DNA of 64,000 nt from Lamellibrachia columna (GCA_963662155.1 OY759261.1:3102227-3166226); one strand, 5' to 3'. Counted from the first letter of the stretch, positions 24,603 to 36,246 are shown. Notes: generated by a model from the sequence alone, not told the origin. Numbers and translations: made by a program.

Positions 24603-24955
24603 TAACAAGATTTAACAAGATTGCCATCCCAAACAACAAGTTCCAGATGACAAGTGGACAAGGAAGCCATTGGCTTATCGAGAGTCCAACAATTTTCCCA
24701 TCTATGTGTAGCCTGCCCTTATCAAATATCTGTCAATTCTATTTTTAAACATATTCACACTGCTAGCATTAACACAAACATTTGGCAGTTTGTTCCATTC
24801 ATTTATCACCCTCTGTGAGAAAGAGTACTCTGTGAGAAAGAGTACTTTCTCATGTCCAACCTACACTGCTCCTTAACTAATGCTGCTTTGTGTCCTCTGG
24901 TTCTACTGCCTTCTTTAAGTTTGAAGAGCATATTCCTATCAACATCCTCATTTCA
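24603..24955 (-). pseudogene. CR1-like LINE copy 4 (3' end only)
   Basis: Minus-strand 3' fragment. The tail with two TAACAAGATTTAACAAGATT-like repeats lies at 24603-24625, followed upstream by the C-terminal coding remnant seen in the other copies. It carries a 20-bp tandem duplication (CTCTGTGAGAAAGAGTA, near 24811 and 24829). It inserted into the 3' part of the gypsy remnant. Confidence 0.85.
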
Positions 24956-24989
24956 TTTGGTAAACTCATAATTGTGTTAATAAATAATA

Positions 24990-25160
24990 TATATCAGCCA
25001 TTGTCTATAGCCATAAACTCATTCATTTTATACAGCTGAGTGAACTGAAGCAACATGGAGTGAGTGAAATTGCCCAAGCTTTAAAACAACAGCAAGAAGA
25101 TTCAAGGGTTCTCTTGATTGCGAGTCCGATATTCTAACCACCACACCACCACGCCCTCTA
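24990..25160 (-). mobile_element. tRNA-derived SINE
   Basis: Read on the minus strand, it starts GGGCGTGGTGGTGTGGTGGT (a box A-like tRNA head) and continues with GGACTCGCAATCAAGAG and a degenerate box B (ACCCTTGAATC). It then has the widely shared body TTGGGCAATTTCACTC and CACTCAGCTGTA. A related sequence lies at 39970-40110. The plus-strand reading of its body mimics a phase-0 exon, which is why it was checked and rejected as host coding. Confidence 0.7.
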
Positions 25161-25164
25161 GTGT

Positions 25165-26590
25165 TCAAGTGGATAATAAGAATTATTGTATTTATTCTAA
25201 TGTAGAATATGTTAAAACAATGTGATTACCATGTGGTTGGATTTTAGATCTATGGTTGCAAACAAAAGAAGAACCTGAAATATCAGTACCTGCACTTTAA
25301 TGTTGTTACTAGTATTAAAGCTTGTTAGTTCAATTTTGTAATGTAAGTATTGAAGTGTAAATTAATTATTCTATGGGCCAGAACATCACTTTTAGCAAGT
25401 AGTGTGATGATTTGAGCCATTGACTTCACTCAAATTATTATTTCATGGTGTCTCAAATTATATTCATCTCCAAAGGTCTTTTCATAAAGACTATTTCAAA
25501 ACATTATTATAATTGTGTACTAAAGATTCTGCCTTAAAAAATTACCTAGCTGTACAGCTCCAATGGCCTGACTCTGTCAACACTACCCTTCCTATAAGAT
25601 TAAATTTCTAGCTGACATCCTGTCAAAATGTGCAAACTAAGTTACAAATAGCTTAGGGATATTTTCAAAATGACATGAATTGATGCAAGCCATCATAAGT
25701 TCAAGCAGTGATGACTCAACTAGATTTGCATTATATGCCTGACATGATAAAACTGTTTACAAAATAATAAAAAAAACTATACATTGCCTCAAGCCACATT
25801 CTCCAGAAATACACCTACATTGTCAATCCGCATTTTAAAGGCATTGGGCATAGCTATGTGCTCTCCTTGAGTTGATCAACTTAGTTGCTCATGACCGAAG
25901 AGATCCTGGTGATATTCTACTTAGACGTAGATACTACAGTTCATAGATGAGGTAATGGTACTTGAATTATGGTTAGATATCTTATAATTTGTAATTATTT
26001 GAACATTTAAAAATGAAAAGACTACTTATTTTTATGAAGTTCAACTTACGAAAACTAATGATACAGATCATCTCAATCATAACGATTCCAACAGTTTGAT
26101 TCATGATTAATTAAATAATGTATGATTAATTGATCATTGTATTGTCACGTACAAATTAGAAATTGTACAACTAGTTATTATGCAGCAAATAAACAAGTAC
26201 CCAACACATCAATCAGATTAAATTAAGTGATTGGTTCAGTATTCCAACCTGTTGTCACCTTGTAGCATGTGGTACTGGTAGCAGGATACAAATTTCTGGA
26301 CCATCTACATGACAGTGATAACAACCTGATACAAAATGTGCTGGTTGTTACTGGGAAAATAGCTAAAAACTCAGCATATTCAATATGAACCGTGATATAT
26401 AGTGTACAATTCAGTTGAATACATGTGTCTATTGCTATTCATGACGCACAGTAATAGTACCAATTAAGTCCTGCTGGGTCCTAAATTGAGAACTCGGATG
26501 TTGATGTGCTTCTCAATCAAGAACACCTGGCTTTGCAACAAGTGACTTCCAGTTAGTTACTTGCCAACAGACATGTAAATATAATACTCT
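25165..26590. other. Intronic sequence without recognisable features
   Basis: AT-rich intron of the kinase gene. No open frame, tandem repeat or transposon signature was recognised. Confidence 0.5.
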
Positions 26591-26599
26591 TTGAATGCA

Positions 26600-27020
26600 T
26601 ATAACAGATGACTTTATGAGTGCATGTGACAAATTAGTCTATGAGTGCATATAGCAGATGACTATAAGTGCATGTGACACATGACTGTGAGTGCATGTAA
26701 CAGATGACTACAAGTGCATATGACAAATGACTATGAGTGCATGTGACAGATGACTCTATGAGTGCATCTGACAGATGACTATGAGTGCATATAACGTTAC
26801 TACGAGTGCATGTGACAGATGACTACAAGTGTATGTGACATATGACTATATGAGTGCATATAGCAGGTGACTATGAGTGCATCTGACAAATGACTATGAG
26901 TGCTTGTGACATATTACTACGAGTGCATGTAACAAATGACTACGAGTGCATGCAACAGATGATTACTAGTGCATGGGTCAAAGAATTTTGAGTGCATTGA
27001 CATATGACAATGAGTGCATA
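26600..27020. repeat. 23-bp minisatellite, about 18 copies
   Basis: Degenerate tandem units near GAGTGCATGTGACAGATGAC plus TAT/TAC. Substitutions and one- to three-base indels are spread across all units, so this array is older than the 27-bp array at 9604. Confidence 0.92.
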
Positions 27021-27403
27021 TACCCTTCATACTTCACCCTTATAATTTAATTATAATTATTTGTTATCACTGCACCCTTGCAGCTGAAACGTTTCCTTTT
27101 GGTGCATCCCACCCAATTGTTGTATCCAACTTACTCTTCTTTCTGTTCATATACACTTCATAATTCACCCTTATAATGTGGTATTATCTGCATAACAAAT
27201 TTAGTAAGTATTTAGATTGTGGAGCTTTTTTCCAGTGGGCTTTTGTCCATGCACCATGTGACTATTGGTGATGATGGTGAATTAAATATGTCAAATATCT
27301 AAAGACCAATGAAACAGCACGATGAACTATGATTTGGTCTACCTAAATATATAGCAAATGTAATTTGTTTCTAAGTTGACATTACACATTAATTTTCTTT
27401 TAG

Positions 27404-27558
27404 CCCTTGCCATGCAAATGGGTGAATAAAAGCATTCGATGGAAGGAGAAACTACAGAAGCTGCAAGAGTTGTGTCAACAGCACCCAGAGAAATTGGAAA
27501 AGAACATTAGTGACCGAATCAGAATGTGCGCATCGGAAGACTTCTTGGTTGCTAAAGC
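27404..27558 (+). CDS. IRE1/RNase L-like kinase gene, exon d
   Basis: The acceptor is a strong TTTTCTTTTAG and the donor a perfect GTGAGT. The exon has 51 codons plus two bases, starting in phase 0 directly from exon c. The peptide contains KWVNKSIRWKEKLQKLQELC, then QQHPEKLEKNISDRI and ASEDFLVAK. It is the segment just before the kinase domain, lysine- and leucine-rich and helical. The two leftover bases GC take one base from exon e to make an alanine codon. Junction phase on both sides supports the exon strongly. Confidence 0.75.
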
Positions 27559-28195
27559 GTGAGTACTTTGTACACAGTAACAATGAATCATTTTCAAAAA
27601 CCGAGTATGTCAAACAGATTGAACATTCACTTCCTTGCTTGTAATAATAGTCTAGTGTGACCAAAACTGCAACCACGCCATGGACATATAATGTCACACC
27701 CCCTTTGACAGCAGCGATGAGGCTCCTCTGTCTTGGCTGCACGTCTTGTCTCGGCTGTTGACGTCACCCTTCTCACAGCAGTACACCATCTCGGTTGATT
27801 GAGTTTTTCTATCTGTAGTTGTAATTTCAGCATTAAGGTGTTGCATCAGACCAGTGTTATACTATAACTTTGATCATCCTCTAGATTGCAATTACTCAAT
27901 AGCTTAATAATCGATACCAGCACAGTTTGACCCTAGTGGCCTACATGAGTAACCAATAGCCTACAGTACATTACTGCGTTGAGCTGTTGGAAATTGTCCA
28001 TCCTCACATATCCAGGCCAACACAATTGTTTCTTTAGTTGCAATGCCTCAACGCAGGGGGTGTATTGGCATTAAGTAGCATCTTGTTGCTGGTGATTCTG
28101 TCAAATCATTTTGTTCCTAGGATGTAATCAGGGTGTGGCAGTTTTGAGATTTGTTAAGTCTATATGTATCTTCTAAAAATGTAGTCTTCAGCCGA
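27559..28195. other. Intron sequence
   Basis: No features recognised. Open frames on the minus strand here have no recognisable similarity. Confidence 0.5.
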
Positions 28196-28199
28196 GTTT

Positions 28200-28580
28200 A
28201 ATATCCACTAGGGCCAGAATCACAACAGTATCTGCTCGTGCCAGAAACACCACAGTATCCACTCAGGCCATAGACACCACTGTATCCACTTGGGCCATAG
28301 ACACTGCAGTATCCACTTGGACCATAAACACCGCAGTATCCACTTAATTGGGTTATAAACACTGCAGTATCCACTTGGACCATAAACACTGCAGTATCCA
28401 CTCAGGCCAGAAACACCACAGTATCCACTTGGGCCATGAACACCACTGTATCCACTAGGGTTATAAGCACCTACAGTATCCACTCAGGCCATAAACACCA
28501 CAGTATCCACTCAGGTAACAAACACCACAGTATCTACTTGAGCCAGAAACACGACTGTATTTACTTGGGCCAGAAACACG
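28200..28580. repeat. 27-bp minisatellite, about 14 copies
   Basis: Tandem units near AGTATCCACTTGGGCCATAA plus ACACCAC. It is unrelated in sequence to the 27-bp array at 9604, although the period is the same. The open frame SGYCGVYGP repeated on the minus strand is an artefact of the period being divisible by three. Confidence 0.93.
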
Positions 28581-29008
28581 TTTATCGGAGGATAGAGCCT
28601 ATATAGTTTTAGTTTTAGACATGAATAGTTAGACCATGTCTCACGGTCTTTGTCAGCAGACTGGCTTCACTAAGGGCTACAATTTATAGTGGAAACTGCT
28701 ATAATTATGGTTCATGTGCATAAAAAAGATGGGCATTCTGTCCCAAAGATACTATATAGAGCAGAACAAGATGGATTACTGATGCAGAAACCCATTCAGC
28801 AAGTTAAGTTAAGTTAAAACCTCATAAAATATGTTTATATCTTCCCTGTCAACTCCTGACAAAATAACCAGGCCAGCTATGTAAATCAACTGGACAGTCA
28901 GTCCCACTTAAAAGATGACACACTATACCCTGCTTATGCTATTATGTAAAGTTATATTTTAAATTCACAACTTGTTTCACAACAAATAATTGTAGTTAAT
29001 ATTTGTAG

Positions 29009-29174
29009 GTGCCCTGGAAGAACCATATATCTCGGCCTCATCACAAATGATGGGCGGGAAGTTGCTGTGAAGCGGGTGACACGTGACGACAACCAGAGCA
29101 TCGACCCACGAGTAGAGAAAGAAGCGAACGCTCTAGTACAATTGGAACATCATCCCAATATTGTGGATTACATG
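29009..29174 (+). CDS. IRE1/RNase L-like kinase gene, exon e (kinase N-lobe)
   Basis: Start of the protein kinase domain, with acceptor TTTGTAG and donor GTAACA. The peptide begins CPGRTIYLGLITNDGREV and continues AVKRVTRDD, KEANALVQLEHHPNIVDYM. The ATP-site lysine is in AVKRV and the helix-C glutamate is probably in EKEANAL. The glycine-rich loop is degenerate, as is common in IRE1/RNase L-type kinases. The HHPNIVDY segment matches the family's 'HPNIVRYF' strand. Phase 2 entry and phase 0 exit agree with neighbours. The protein would be a cytosolic or membrane-anchored sensor kinase-RNase, and no membrane segment is visible in the window. Confidence 0.88.
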
Positions 29175-31195
29175 GTAACATTACTTTACATTGAATTATT
29201 CGGATTCAATCGTGACATGACAAGTGCCTGTTGTTAATTATAGTATATATGAAAGCTGTGAACTGTTAGGTAAGGTATTACAGTCTCGCTTCACTATGAT
29301 ACAGTGTCCAAAACAAGCAAAAATCAACAGCACTTTGCACTGACAATTATAGTGCAACTGGTCTGTCCTTCTCCTGTGAAAAACGTGGGAGGATGCGTCG
29401 CTCTAGGATCAGCCATACCAGATGCTAGGTGCCCTGGATGCATCGGCATAATGCACGAGAAAGGAATGGAGAGAAAGAGAGAGATGGATGGACGGACGGA
29501 CAGAGAGAGGGTTTTGAGTTTTTACTTCTGCTCATCGGCTTAGGTTATCCATGTCACATTGACTTTATTTGTGTAAATTTATTATCTACCTTTCTTTATT
29601 ATTTTATGATTTGTAAGTTAATAAAAATAAGTGGTTACTTTTATATGTGGAGTCTTGCTATTGGGATTCAGTTCAGGTCCTGCTTCACATCAATGTGCTG
29701 AATGTATTGTTGTCATAATTAAGCGTGTTATAAAATATTGGTTAATATATGTCTTTTATTATGTGTTTATAACTTATATCCTCATAACTACCCATAGAAT
29801 TAGATAATCCTTGTTACTGATATAAATGTAATTGGTATAAATTCATGTCCTGTAAATATTGACATAAGGCATTGTTTAATTTCCCCAGTCCTGAACAGTT
29901 GTCAATAAAACTCTGACAAAACAAACCCCCAAAATCCTACACATCCTGTAAGTTTGGGAGAAATCTACAAATCCTACTTTTTGTTGTACGGCCAGTTAAA
30001 ATCTTTGTGAACTACATGCAAGTTTGTATGGTACATCTGGAATTGTGAAAGGGCCAGGGTTAGCATGGCATGACAACAAAATCAACATAGTTTTGTCTAC
30101 TTGGTGACTAGAAATCTGGGCACACAGCTGCATCAAGTATTTGGCTTGTTTTCATGGTTATTGTTTATTTTTTTATAAATTGCAAGTCCAAGTTAGGTTT
30201 GGTTATTATTTTTTCACCAATATTTCAGATGCAAACAAGTGCATTTAATGTTGCTCAAAAGATTTTTTAAGATTTAGACTAAAACTCCCTCAATTGATTT
30301 AGCCCATTGCAGATCAGGTTTGTTGATGTTCATATATTATGTAATGTCTGAACAATCTAAGCATTATGCACATCTAACTATGATCGAGCTAACGTATGTT
30401 TGTATGTGGTTATCTTAACGTTTTCCTCTTGGATGGCTTGCACCTCGGGCGCCAAGCTTTCAGGGATTAATCTACGACCCCACGAATGAACTAACGCCTT
30501 TATTTTTTCGAAATACCCTGTATTTCAAGGGTTCTTAGTGGTTTTTATGGTAAATCAATTGTTCGCTACGTAAAACGTTAACTTCCAACAATCGCAGAAA
30601 CCATGCGGCGAATACTTCAGTACATAAACCATTTGAGAGTATGTAGCGCCATCTGGCAAATAACATTTAACTATCTGGGTGGTTGTAATTTCTACGTACA
30701 ATTATTTGCAACGCTACGAGTGAAATCTACAATTCCAAAATTACATAAACTTTGATGTTGCCAGTGTGTATGTAGCACCCTCTAGCACATAACATCGACT
30801 AGGTTGCTTGGCAATGGCAACATGAATTAGACGCTGACACGAGGTAGGAAGATGTAGACATTGTTTTGTTGTCATATTCATAAAAGCAATCACCTATAAC
30901 TCTAAAAACTTTGCATCATAAATCTATCATACATGTCTACACAACATCAACAATAACATAATAAAACCATTGAAGCTTGTCCATTGTTTAATGCTCCAAT
31001 TTCATCACTTACAGTAGCGACGTCTTAAGCTCATATATAAAAGCTTACAGTAATTCATAATTTAAACAAGCGAGCGCATGATCGCATATTGGCCTGAGGC
31101 ATTTGGTAAACATTGCTATCATGACTGTCACATATGAACTACCAAGTTATCCCGTCATGGGGATGGGCATTTTTGCTAGTTTAGTTTAATAAAAG
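29175..31195. other. Intron sequence, mostly unassigned
   Basis: No transposon could be named. Two similar short stretches, TATGTAGCGCCATCTGGCAA near 30640 and TATGTAGCACCCTCTAGCAC near 30770, suggest an old repeat. An open frame at 29304-29543 has no recognisable motif and is treated as chance. Confidence 0.45.
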
Positions 31196-31197
31196 AG

Positions 31198-31335
31198 TGT
31201 ACAGTCAAACCCCACTTGACGGTCACCTCAGTAATACAGCCACCTCGCCATTATGGTCACACTGGAACAGATTTGGCATAAATTTGGCCAGTTAAACGTG
31301 ACGAGCGAAACAATTAATCAAGGAGGGGCCTTTAA
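31198..31335. mobile_element. Tc1/mariner-type MITE terminus
   Basis: Sequence ACAGTCAAACCCCACTTGAC, with GGTCACCTCAGTAATAC and CACCTCGCCATTATGGTCAC, is the style of terminus of common invertebrate pogo/mariner-derived elements ('cagtcgaacctcacttaacgg'). The opposite terminus was not found, so this is a fragment. Confidence 0.4.
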
Positions 31336-31475
31336 TTAAACTTTGCTACTCGGCAGCTTTCTGCACAAACTTGTTAGATTAACTGGTATACCGTTTTCAG
31401 GAATGAGTATCTGGCAACAGAAACCTTTATCAAACATGTTCTGTGATATATTTACCACATTCGATGTTGTTTTAG

Positions 31476-31676
31476 ATGCCAGTCATACATGACACAAACC
31501 ACAGTTACATAGCTCTAGAGCTGTGTGACTACAACCTTGATGAATGGCTCAAGCGGGAAGAGGTGAAAGACCTGACTGAAGAAGACTGGAGGATGAAGTC
31601 AGTTCATCTGATTGGAGACTTACTGCGTGGACTTGAACACATGCATGCAAAGGATATGTTGCACAGAGACTTAAAG
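31476..31676 (+). CDS. IRE1/RNase L-like kinase gene, exon f (kinase hinge to HRD loop)
   Basis: 201-bp phase 0/0 exon. The acceptor is GTTTTAG and the donor GTTGGT (weak but GT). The peptide is MPVIHDTNHSYIALELCDYN, LDEWLKREEVKDL, then DLLRGLEHMHAKDMLHRDLK. It contains the hinge ('YIALELC'), helix E ('GLEHMH') and the catalytic loop HRDLK, and reads directly into PAN of the next exon. The 'IALELCDYNLDEWL' pattern is typical of IRE1 and RNase L relatives ('LALELCxxTLxExV'). Confidence 0.92.
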
Positions 31677-32231
31677 GTTGGTCTCACCTGTGTTCACTTC
31701 TTAACATTCTCATCCAAACATTGCCTGTGCCAATACATTACTTCTCATGTTAGAAAACAACCAGTGACAATACTCAAGTTAAATTATAATTATTTATTCT
31801 TCACTGGGGCAGCTATTATAGTTTCCTTTAATTGATTAGTTTCAGTAGAAGATTTTAAGGTAAATTAACCATTTCTTCAAAGATAGTAGTTGAAATATTA
31901 TATAATATTCCAGATAAATAAATGACATACATATAATATACATATATACACGACAGTGTCACTGATAACTTCTAGGGAAATGTTGGTTAACATAAACGAA
32001 TTACATCTGCTACACACCGTGAATGATTTGTTGTTGACATCCTAAAATCATCTAAAGTGGCAGTGTATTGTTGACACAAACCCTTCACCAATTGTAATTC
32101 AAATTCGTGTAATGTTGCCTACACGTAAGATGCATTCATATGCCAAATTGCAGCATTGTATGTGTTGTAGTTTTTCTAAAATAGTAAATTAAGCATCATT
32201 TCCTGGTTGTTAGTGATAACAGAAATGTCTA

Positions 32232-32295
32232 TATGAATTACAACTATTTTGATTTTTTTCAACCACAACTATTTTGATTACTTACTCAACATTTT
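32232..32295. repeat. Left inverted terminal repeat of Penelope-like element
   Basis: GAATTACAACTATTTTGATT, then TTTCAACCACAACTATTTTG and GATTACTTACTCAACAT, is matched in inverse orientation at 34595-34650 (GATTACTTCCTCAACATC on the minus strand, then CAATCACAACTATTGTG and GAATTACAA). The pair brackets all the Penelope coding remnants. Confidence 0.75.
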
Positions 32296-32335
32296 AACTG
32301 TCATCGGCAGCCTTCATCAGGAATTCTGGGACGGA
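32293..32335 (-). ncRNA. Degenerate hammerhead ribozyme-like motif of Penelope-like element
   Basis: On the minus strand CTGATGA (32314-32320) is followed by a short stem GGCTG/CAGTT with G-U pairs and then AAAA where a hammerhead would have GAAA. Penelope-like elements are known to carry minimal hammerhead motifs in their terminal repeats, and position at the element's 3' end fits. The G to A change would be expected to abolish cleavage. No matching motif was seen at the other end. Confidence 0.4.
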
Positions 32336-32344
32336 TAGTTCTTT

Positions 32345-32870
32345 CTCTGCTCGCCAGTTGTCTTGGCAAGCAGGCCGTCCCATACGTGACTCAGTCTGTA
32401 TCCCCCTTGTCTCGAATCATGATTTGAGATGCCTTTCGGATCCATATGGCCTCTTTGATTCATCTTGCGTTTCTGTTACGCTCTCTGTCAATCACTTTTG
32501 TCCCCTCACAGTTTATTATGCGCTTGTTTCTGTCTGCATGGTCTGTTATTGCAGATTAATGCTCTACCACCGCTGACTCTTCTGTTCCATGGTAAATCGT
32601 CTGGTTGTGATGTTTTCAACCTCTTTCTTGTGTTCTTTGAGTCTTGTTCCAAATGTTCTCCCTGTTTCACTGATATACATGTGGTTACAGCTCCTACAAG
32701 GGATTTCGTATACACAGTCTGTCTTTTTACTATCTTCCACTTTGTCCTTTGGATGCACTAGTAATCTCCTGATGTTTTGATGAGGTCTAACCATTGTAGC
32801 GATCTCATGATGTTTTAAAATCTGCCGTATAGGTTCTGTTACTCCTTTGACATACGGTAGTGTGACCATA
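32345..32870 (-). pseudogene. Penelope-like element GIY-YIG endonuclease domain
   Basis: Minus-strand C-terminal part of a Penelope-like element. It has PYVKGVTEPIRQILKHHEIA, KDKVEDSKKTDCVYEIPCRS and CNHMYISETGRTFGTRLKEH, the GIY-YIG core with Y-I and the RxxxH helix. A frame change at about 32560 leads to SHVWDGLLAKTTGE, the usual C-terminal end of the family. The endonuclease makes the nick for target-primed reverse transcription. It is separated from the RT by frame breaks near 32870-33000. Confidence 0.9.
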
Positions 32871-32986
32871 CCTTAGGATTTCTCTGTGTTCTTTTCTTTG
32901 GTTTTTCCTTCTTAGATTGCTGTTCTTTCACCTTCTTTATGGTCCAACTTGGGTCCCACATCTTTCTAGTGCCTTGGTGATGTGCT

Positions 32987-34255
32987 TCACCTCTTTCTCT
33001 CTGTCCTCTGGCTCTGATACGATGTTGCATCTATCCAGTAACGTTTTGATGACCCCAGTTTCTGGAGTAATGGATGGTGAGACGTGAAGTTCAGATATTG
33101 GCCTGTATGCGTCTTCTTCCGATACACTAGGAGTTTCACTGTTCCATCTTCTTTTCGTATCATAAGTGTGTCCAGGAAGGGCAGGGAGTTTTCACTCTCT
33201 TCTTCATATGTGAACTTAATGCTGCCTGTGTTGTCTATGCTGTCGAGATGCTCTGTCAGTTCTTGTTCATATCCCTTCCTCACTACTTCCATCGCATCAT
33301 CCACATATCTCTTCCATAATTTCAGTTTGCATGTTATTGATGCTGTAACGTTTTGATGACCCCCAGTTTCTGGTAAACGCATGGTGAGACGTGAAGTTCT
33401 GATATTAGTCTGTGTGTGTCTTCTTCCAAGTTTCACTGTTCCATCTTCCTTTGGTATCACAAGTGTGTCTAGGAAGGACAGGGAGTTGTCGCTCTCATCT
33501 TCACATGTGAACTTAATGCTGCCTGTGATGTCTATGCTGTTGAGATGCTCTGTCAGTTCTTGTTCACATCCCTTCCTCACTACTTCCATCGCATCATCCA
33601 CATATCTCTTCCATTGTGTCGGTTTGTGTGTTAGAATAGCTTGCTCTTCCAGCCATTCCATGAAGAGATTTGCAATTACAATTGACACTGGACTTCCCAT
33701 TACTGTGCCAAACTTCTGCTGATAAATAGTGCCCCTGAAGCTAAAATATGTAGTTGTGATGATGAACTTAAGCAGATCCACGATATCATCCACATTTAGG
33801 TTTGTCCGTAGTTTCAGTTGTGTGTCATCTTCTAGTCGCTTCTTGATGATATCCAGTGTCTCAACCTCATGTGATAGGAACATATCATCTTGTTCGATCA
33901 TGATAGAAGCCATTTCATTGGCTAAGTGCTACAAGTGCTTTATGTGGTGTGATGTCTCACCCACAACTGGAGCTAGTAGGTCTGCCAGTGATCTTGATAC
34001 ATTGTACCCAATTGACCCTGTATAATCCACAGTAGGTCTGAGAGGGTTGTCTGGCTTATGGATTTTCGGAGTACAGTACATCCTCGGTACATTCTCAGCT
34101 GTTGGGTATAAGTACTTATACTGTTCTTCTGTGATTTTGTCATCTTCCTTTAATTTTCTTATGATGTATTTTGCATAGGGTCTTTCTTCAGCTTCTCGTA
34201 CGTCTTTACTCTTTGTCTTCTGATAACATGGTGGTGACTTTCTGTTCATACTCAT
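32987..34255 (-). pseudogene. Penelope-like element reverse transcriptase with internal duplication
   Basis: RT of a Penelope-like (Poseidon/Neptune type) element. From the N-terminus: KVTTMLSEDKEY-type region in another frame, ITEEQYKYLYPTAENVPRMY, CTPKIHKPDNPLRPTVDYTG, SLADLLAPVVGETSHHI, then a frame change, IKKRLEDDTQLKLRTNLNVD, YFSFRGTIYQQKFGTVMGSP and the catalytic box in WKRYVDDAMEVV. The block from that box through FLDTL is present twice, with period 307 bp (about 33038-33344 and 33345-33651), the second half diverged. The 308-codon frame runs through both copies. A normal RT has the box once, so the protein would be misfolded. Confidence 0.92.
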
Positions 34256-34570
34256 CAGTGTCCATAACCACTGTTGCTTTTCCCTTGTCTGCTGGCAGAA
34301 TCATTATACTTGTTTCAGCTCTGCTAGTGCTTGTCTCTCTTTCCTCTTAATGTTTGGTTTTAGCAGTTTCACTGTTTTCATAATCCCAGCCACCTGAGAT
34401 GGTAGTTGCTCTGATTTGGTGATTGGCAGCAATCGACATGCTTATTCCATAGCAACGACGAATTCCTCCACCGGCAGCTTGTCTGATGTAACCGCGAAGT
34501 TTAGTCCTATGCCGAGAACCCTGGTTTGGTCGTCGGTTCGCTTGTATTTTGATACATTCACTACCCACTT
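34256..34570 (-). pseudogene. Penelope-like element N-terminal region
   Basis: Minus-strand remnant in mixed frames containing LGIGLNFAVTSDKLPVEEF, AGIMKTVKLLKPNIKRKERQ and ILPADKGKATVVMDTDEYEQ. These match the family's N-terminal 'LSxGLNFAxxPxxxP' and 'ILPADKGxxTVVMDxxxY' signatures. A stop interrupts at about 34440. The inverted terminal repeat follows at once. Confidence 0.8.
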
Positions 34571-34594
34571 CTTTAATTGAGTGCCGGACAGATC

Positions 34595-34650
34595 GATGTT
34601 GAGGAAGTAATCACAATAGTTGTGATTGAAGAAAATTGTAATTCAAATAT
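34595..34650. repeat. Right inverted terminal repeat of Penelope-like element
   Basis: Inverse partner of 32232-32295, as described there. The outer edge merges into (AT)n at 34648-34660. Confidence 0.75.
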
Positions 34651-34660
34651 ATATATATAA

Positions 34661-36246
34661 TCTCTATCTGTAACATGTTGTCATCTACGATATCAGGTTA
34701 CACCCGCCATCTGACAAACGCGTGGCAGGGCGTTTGCGATCATTTTGATTGGTCCCGTTATCTGGCGGGGTTACCAGGTCAGGGTCACTGGCCGTTTCCT
34801 TTATTGGTTCAAATGCACAATAAACTACGTTAGTTCTGATATTTGCTGGTTTAAGCACATGATTTAGTTAGTTAGATATAATACTGATGTGTACTGGAAT
34901 CACAGTAACAAGATGATATGTTCCGCTTTCACGGCAAACAAATATAGCTGGTTCGAACATCGTAGTGAAAGCGGTTGTTACTATGGAAACGTTGTCAGTA
35001 GTTCTCGGAAATCAAGGGGATTTCCAAAAAGGACTGGTTTTTAAAGGTTGGTTTGGCAAAATATGACATTAATGCGGGGTGATTTTTTTGCGGTGTCGAC
35101 GTTTAGTTCAGTATATCCTAACATGAAAAAAATGAAAAAATCGCTAGCCGCCCCAGCTATCTTAAGAGTACAAGAATTCACAATGCCATAACAATATATG
35201 TGTTGCATTAAATATGAAAAACAAAACTCATAAAGCAGCTTGTATTATCAGGCTTCGTCATTAACACTGGCCCGCCCTTTTATGGGTCTGTTGGGCCAGT
35301 TCAGGCCGCAAGTTTTCACGTTATGCTGGCCTGACGGACCACCATGGTTTCAGATTGTTATTTTTCAGACAGATCACAGGTAATCATTCCAAATCATTTC
35401 TATTTCTTGTCATTCAGCACCACAATTCAATAAAATCTTCATCTCATCGATCTGACTTTGTGTTATTGCTTCCTACAGTCGCCATAATATTTTTTTTATT
35501 GTTTTGATAAGCATATTCACCAAAAGTCCGCTTGACGTCTCTACTAGTGACAACAATCAAACTTCCCACTAGTGGCGCCATATATTGAATGTATTGCAAG
35601 TCACTCACGATTTCATGGTTTGGACAACATGCAGACTTGAAAAGCCCATGCATTGCGATGGATGCCTCCGTATCAGCGTAGATTTTACCAGGGTTACGCG
35701 ACGTTACCGGTAAATTGTAGTATTTTCTACAAGATATATATTGGCTATCGGTATACACCTTCGATGTAGGAAGTTCCTTCGATGTACCGATATACTCCGA
35801 AGGTTCATGGACTGTCTGCTAGGTATCACCTCAATGCAGAACATACACTTCAGGAACCCACTAGGTATTTTCAAGTATGACTAGCGACCTGCTGCAGCTT
35901 CAACAGCAGCATCTGATTCTCAAACATTTCCAGCAGCAACATTATCTGCCATGTGGAAAACTGCCAGAACGTATAAAAGTCAATCACCAAGAGTGAAAAA
36001 AATATCAACCAAACTTGCATCCTTCGACTTGTATTGGGATGTATTGAGAACATTGTGTGTTTTTAAATAATTGTTTATCCCCGTAAAATTTTGAGCCAGT
36101 ATTTTTTTGTAGGGTCAGTAACTTAAAATCTTCTGGCCATCTGGGCCACTGGATGCAAAAGCTTAATATCAAGACCAGATTATTAATGTTATTAAAAAAG
36201 TTGTACCCATCTTTGATTTATTTGAATAATGAATTTGATGTTGTAG
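34661..36246. other. Intron sequence with a possible unclassified element
   Basis: No gene is supported. The stretch 35260-35350 (ACTGGCCCGCC, GGGCCAGTTCAGGCC) and 36090-36165 (CTGGCCATCTGGGCCACTGG) share GGCCC/GGGCC-rich inverted motifs and could be the ends of a degraded DNA element of about 0.9 kb. A minus-strand 104-codon frame at 35444-35758 lies between them and has no recognisable motif. Confidence 0.35.

Noticed and set aside
25036..25107. Possible kinase-gene exon (LSELKQHGVSEIAQAL) with acceptor TATACAG
   Set aside because: The sequence is the body of a tRNA-derived SINE, shared with 39970-40140. The donor is poor, and exons c and d already join in phase without it.
24990..25160. 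Functional tRNA gene
   Set aside because: Box B is degenerate and the sequence continues into a SINE body.
29304..29701. Open frames in the intron after exon e
   Set aside because: No motif, low-complexity GGACGGAC stretch, no splice support.
35444..35758. 104-codon minus-strand frame
   Set aside because: No recognisable family and no transcript signals. Kept only as a note in the intron entry.
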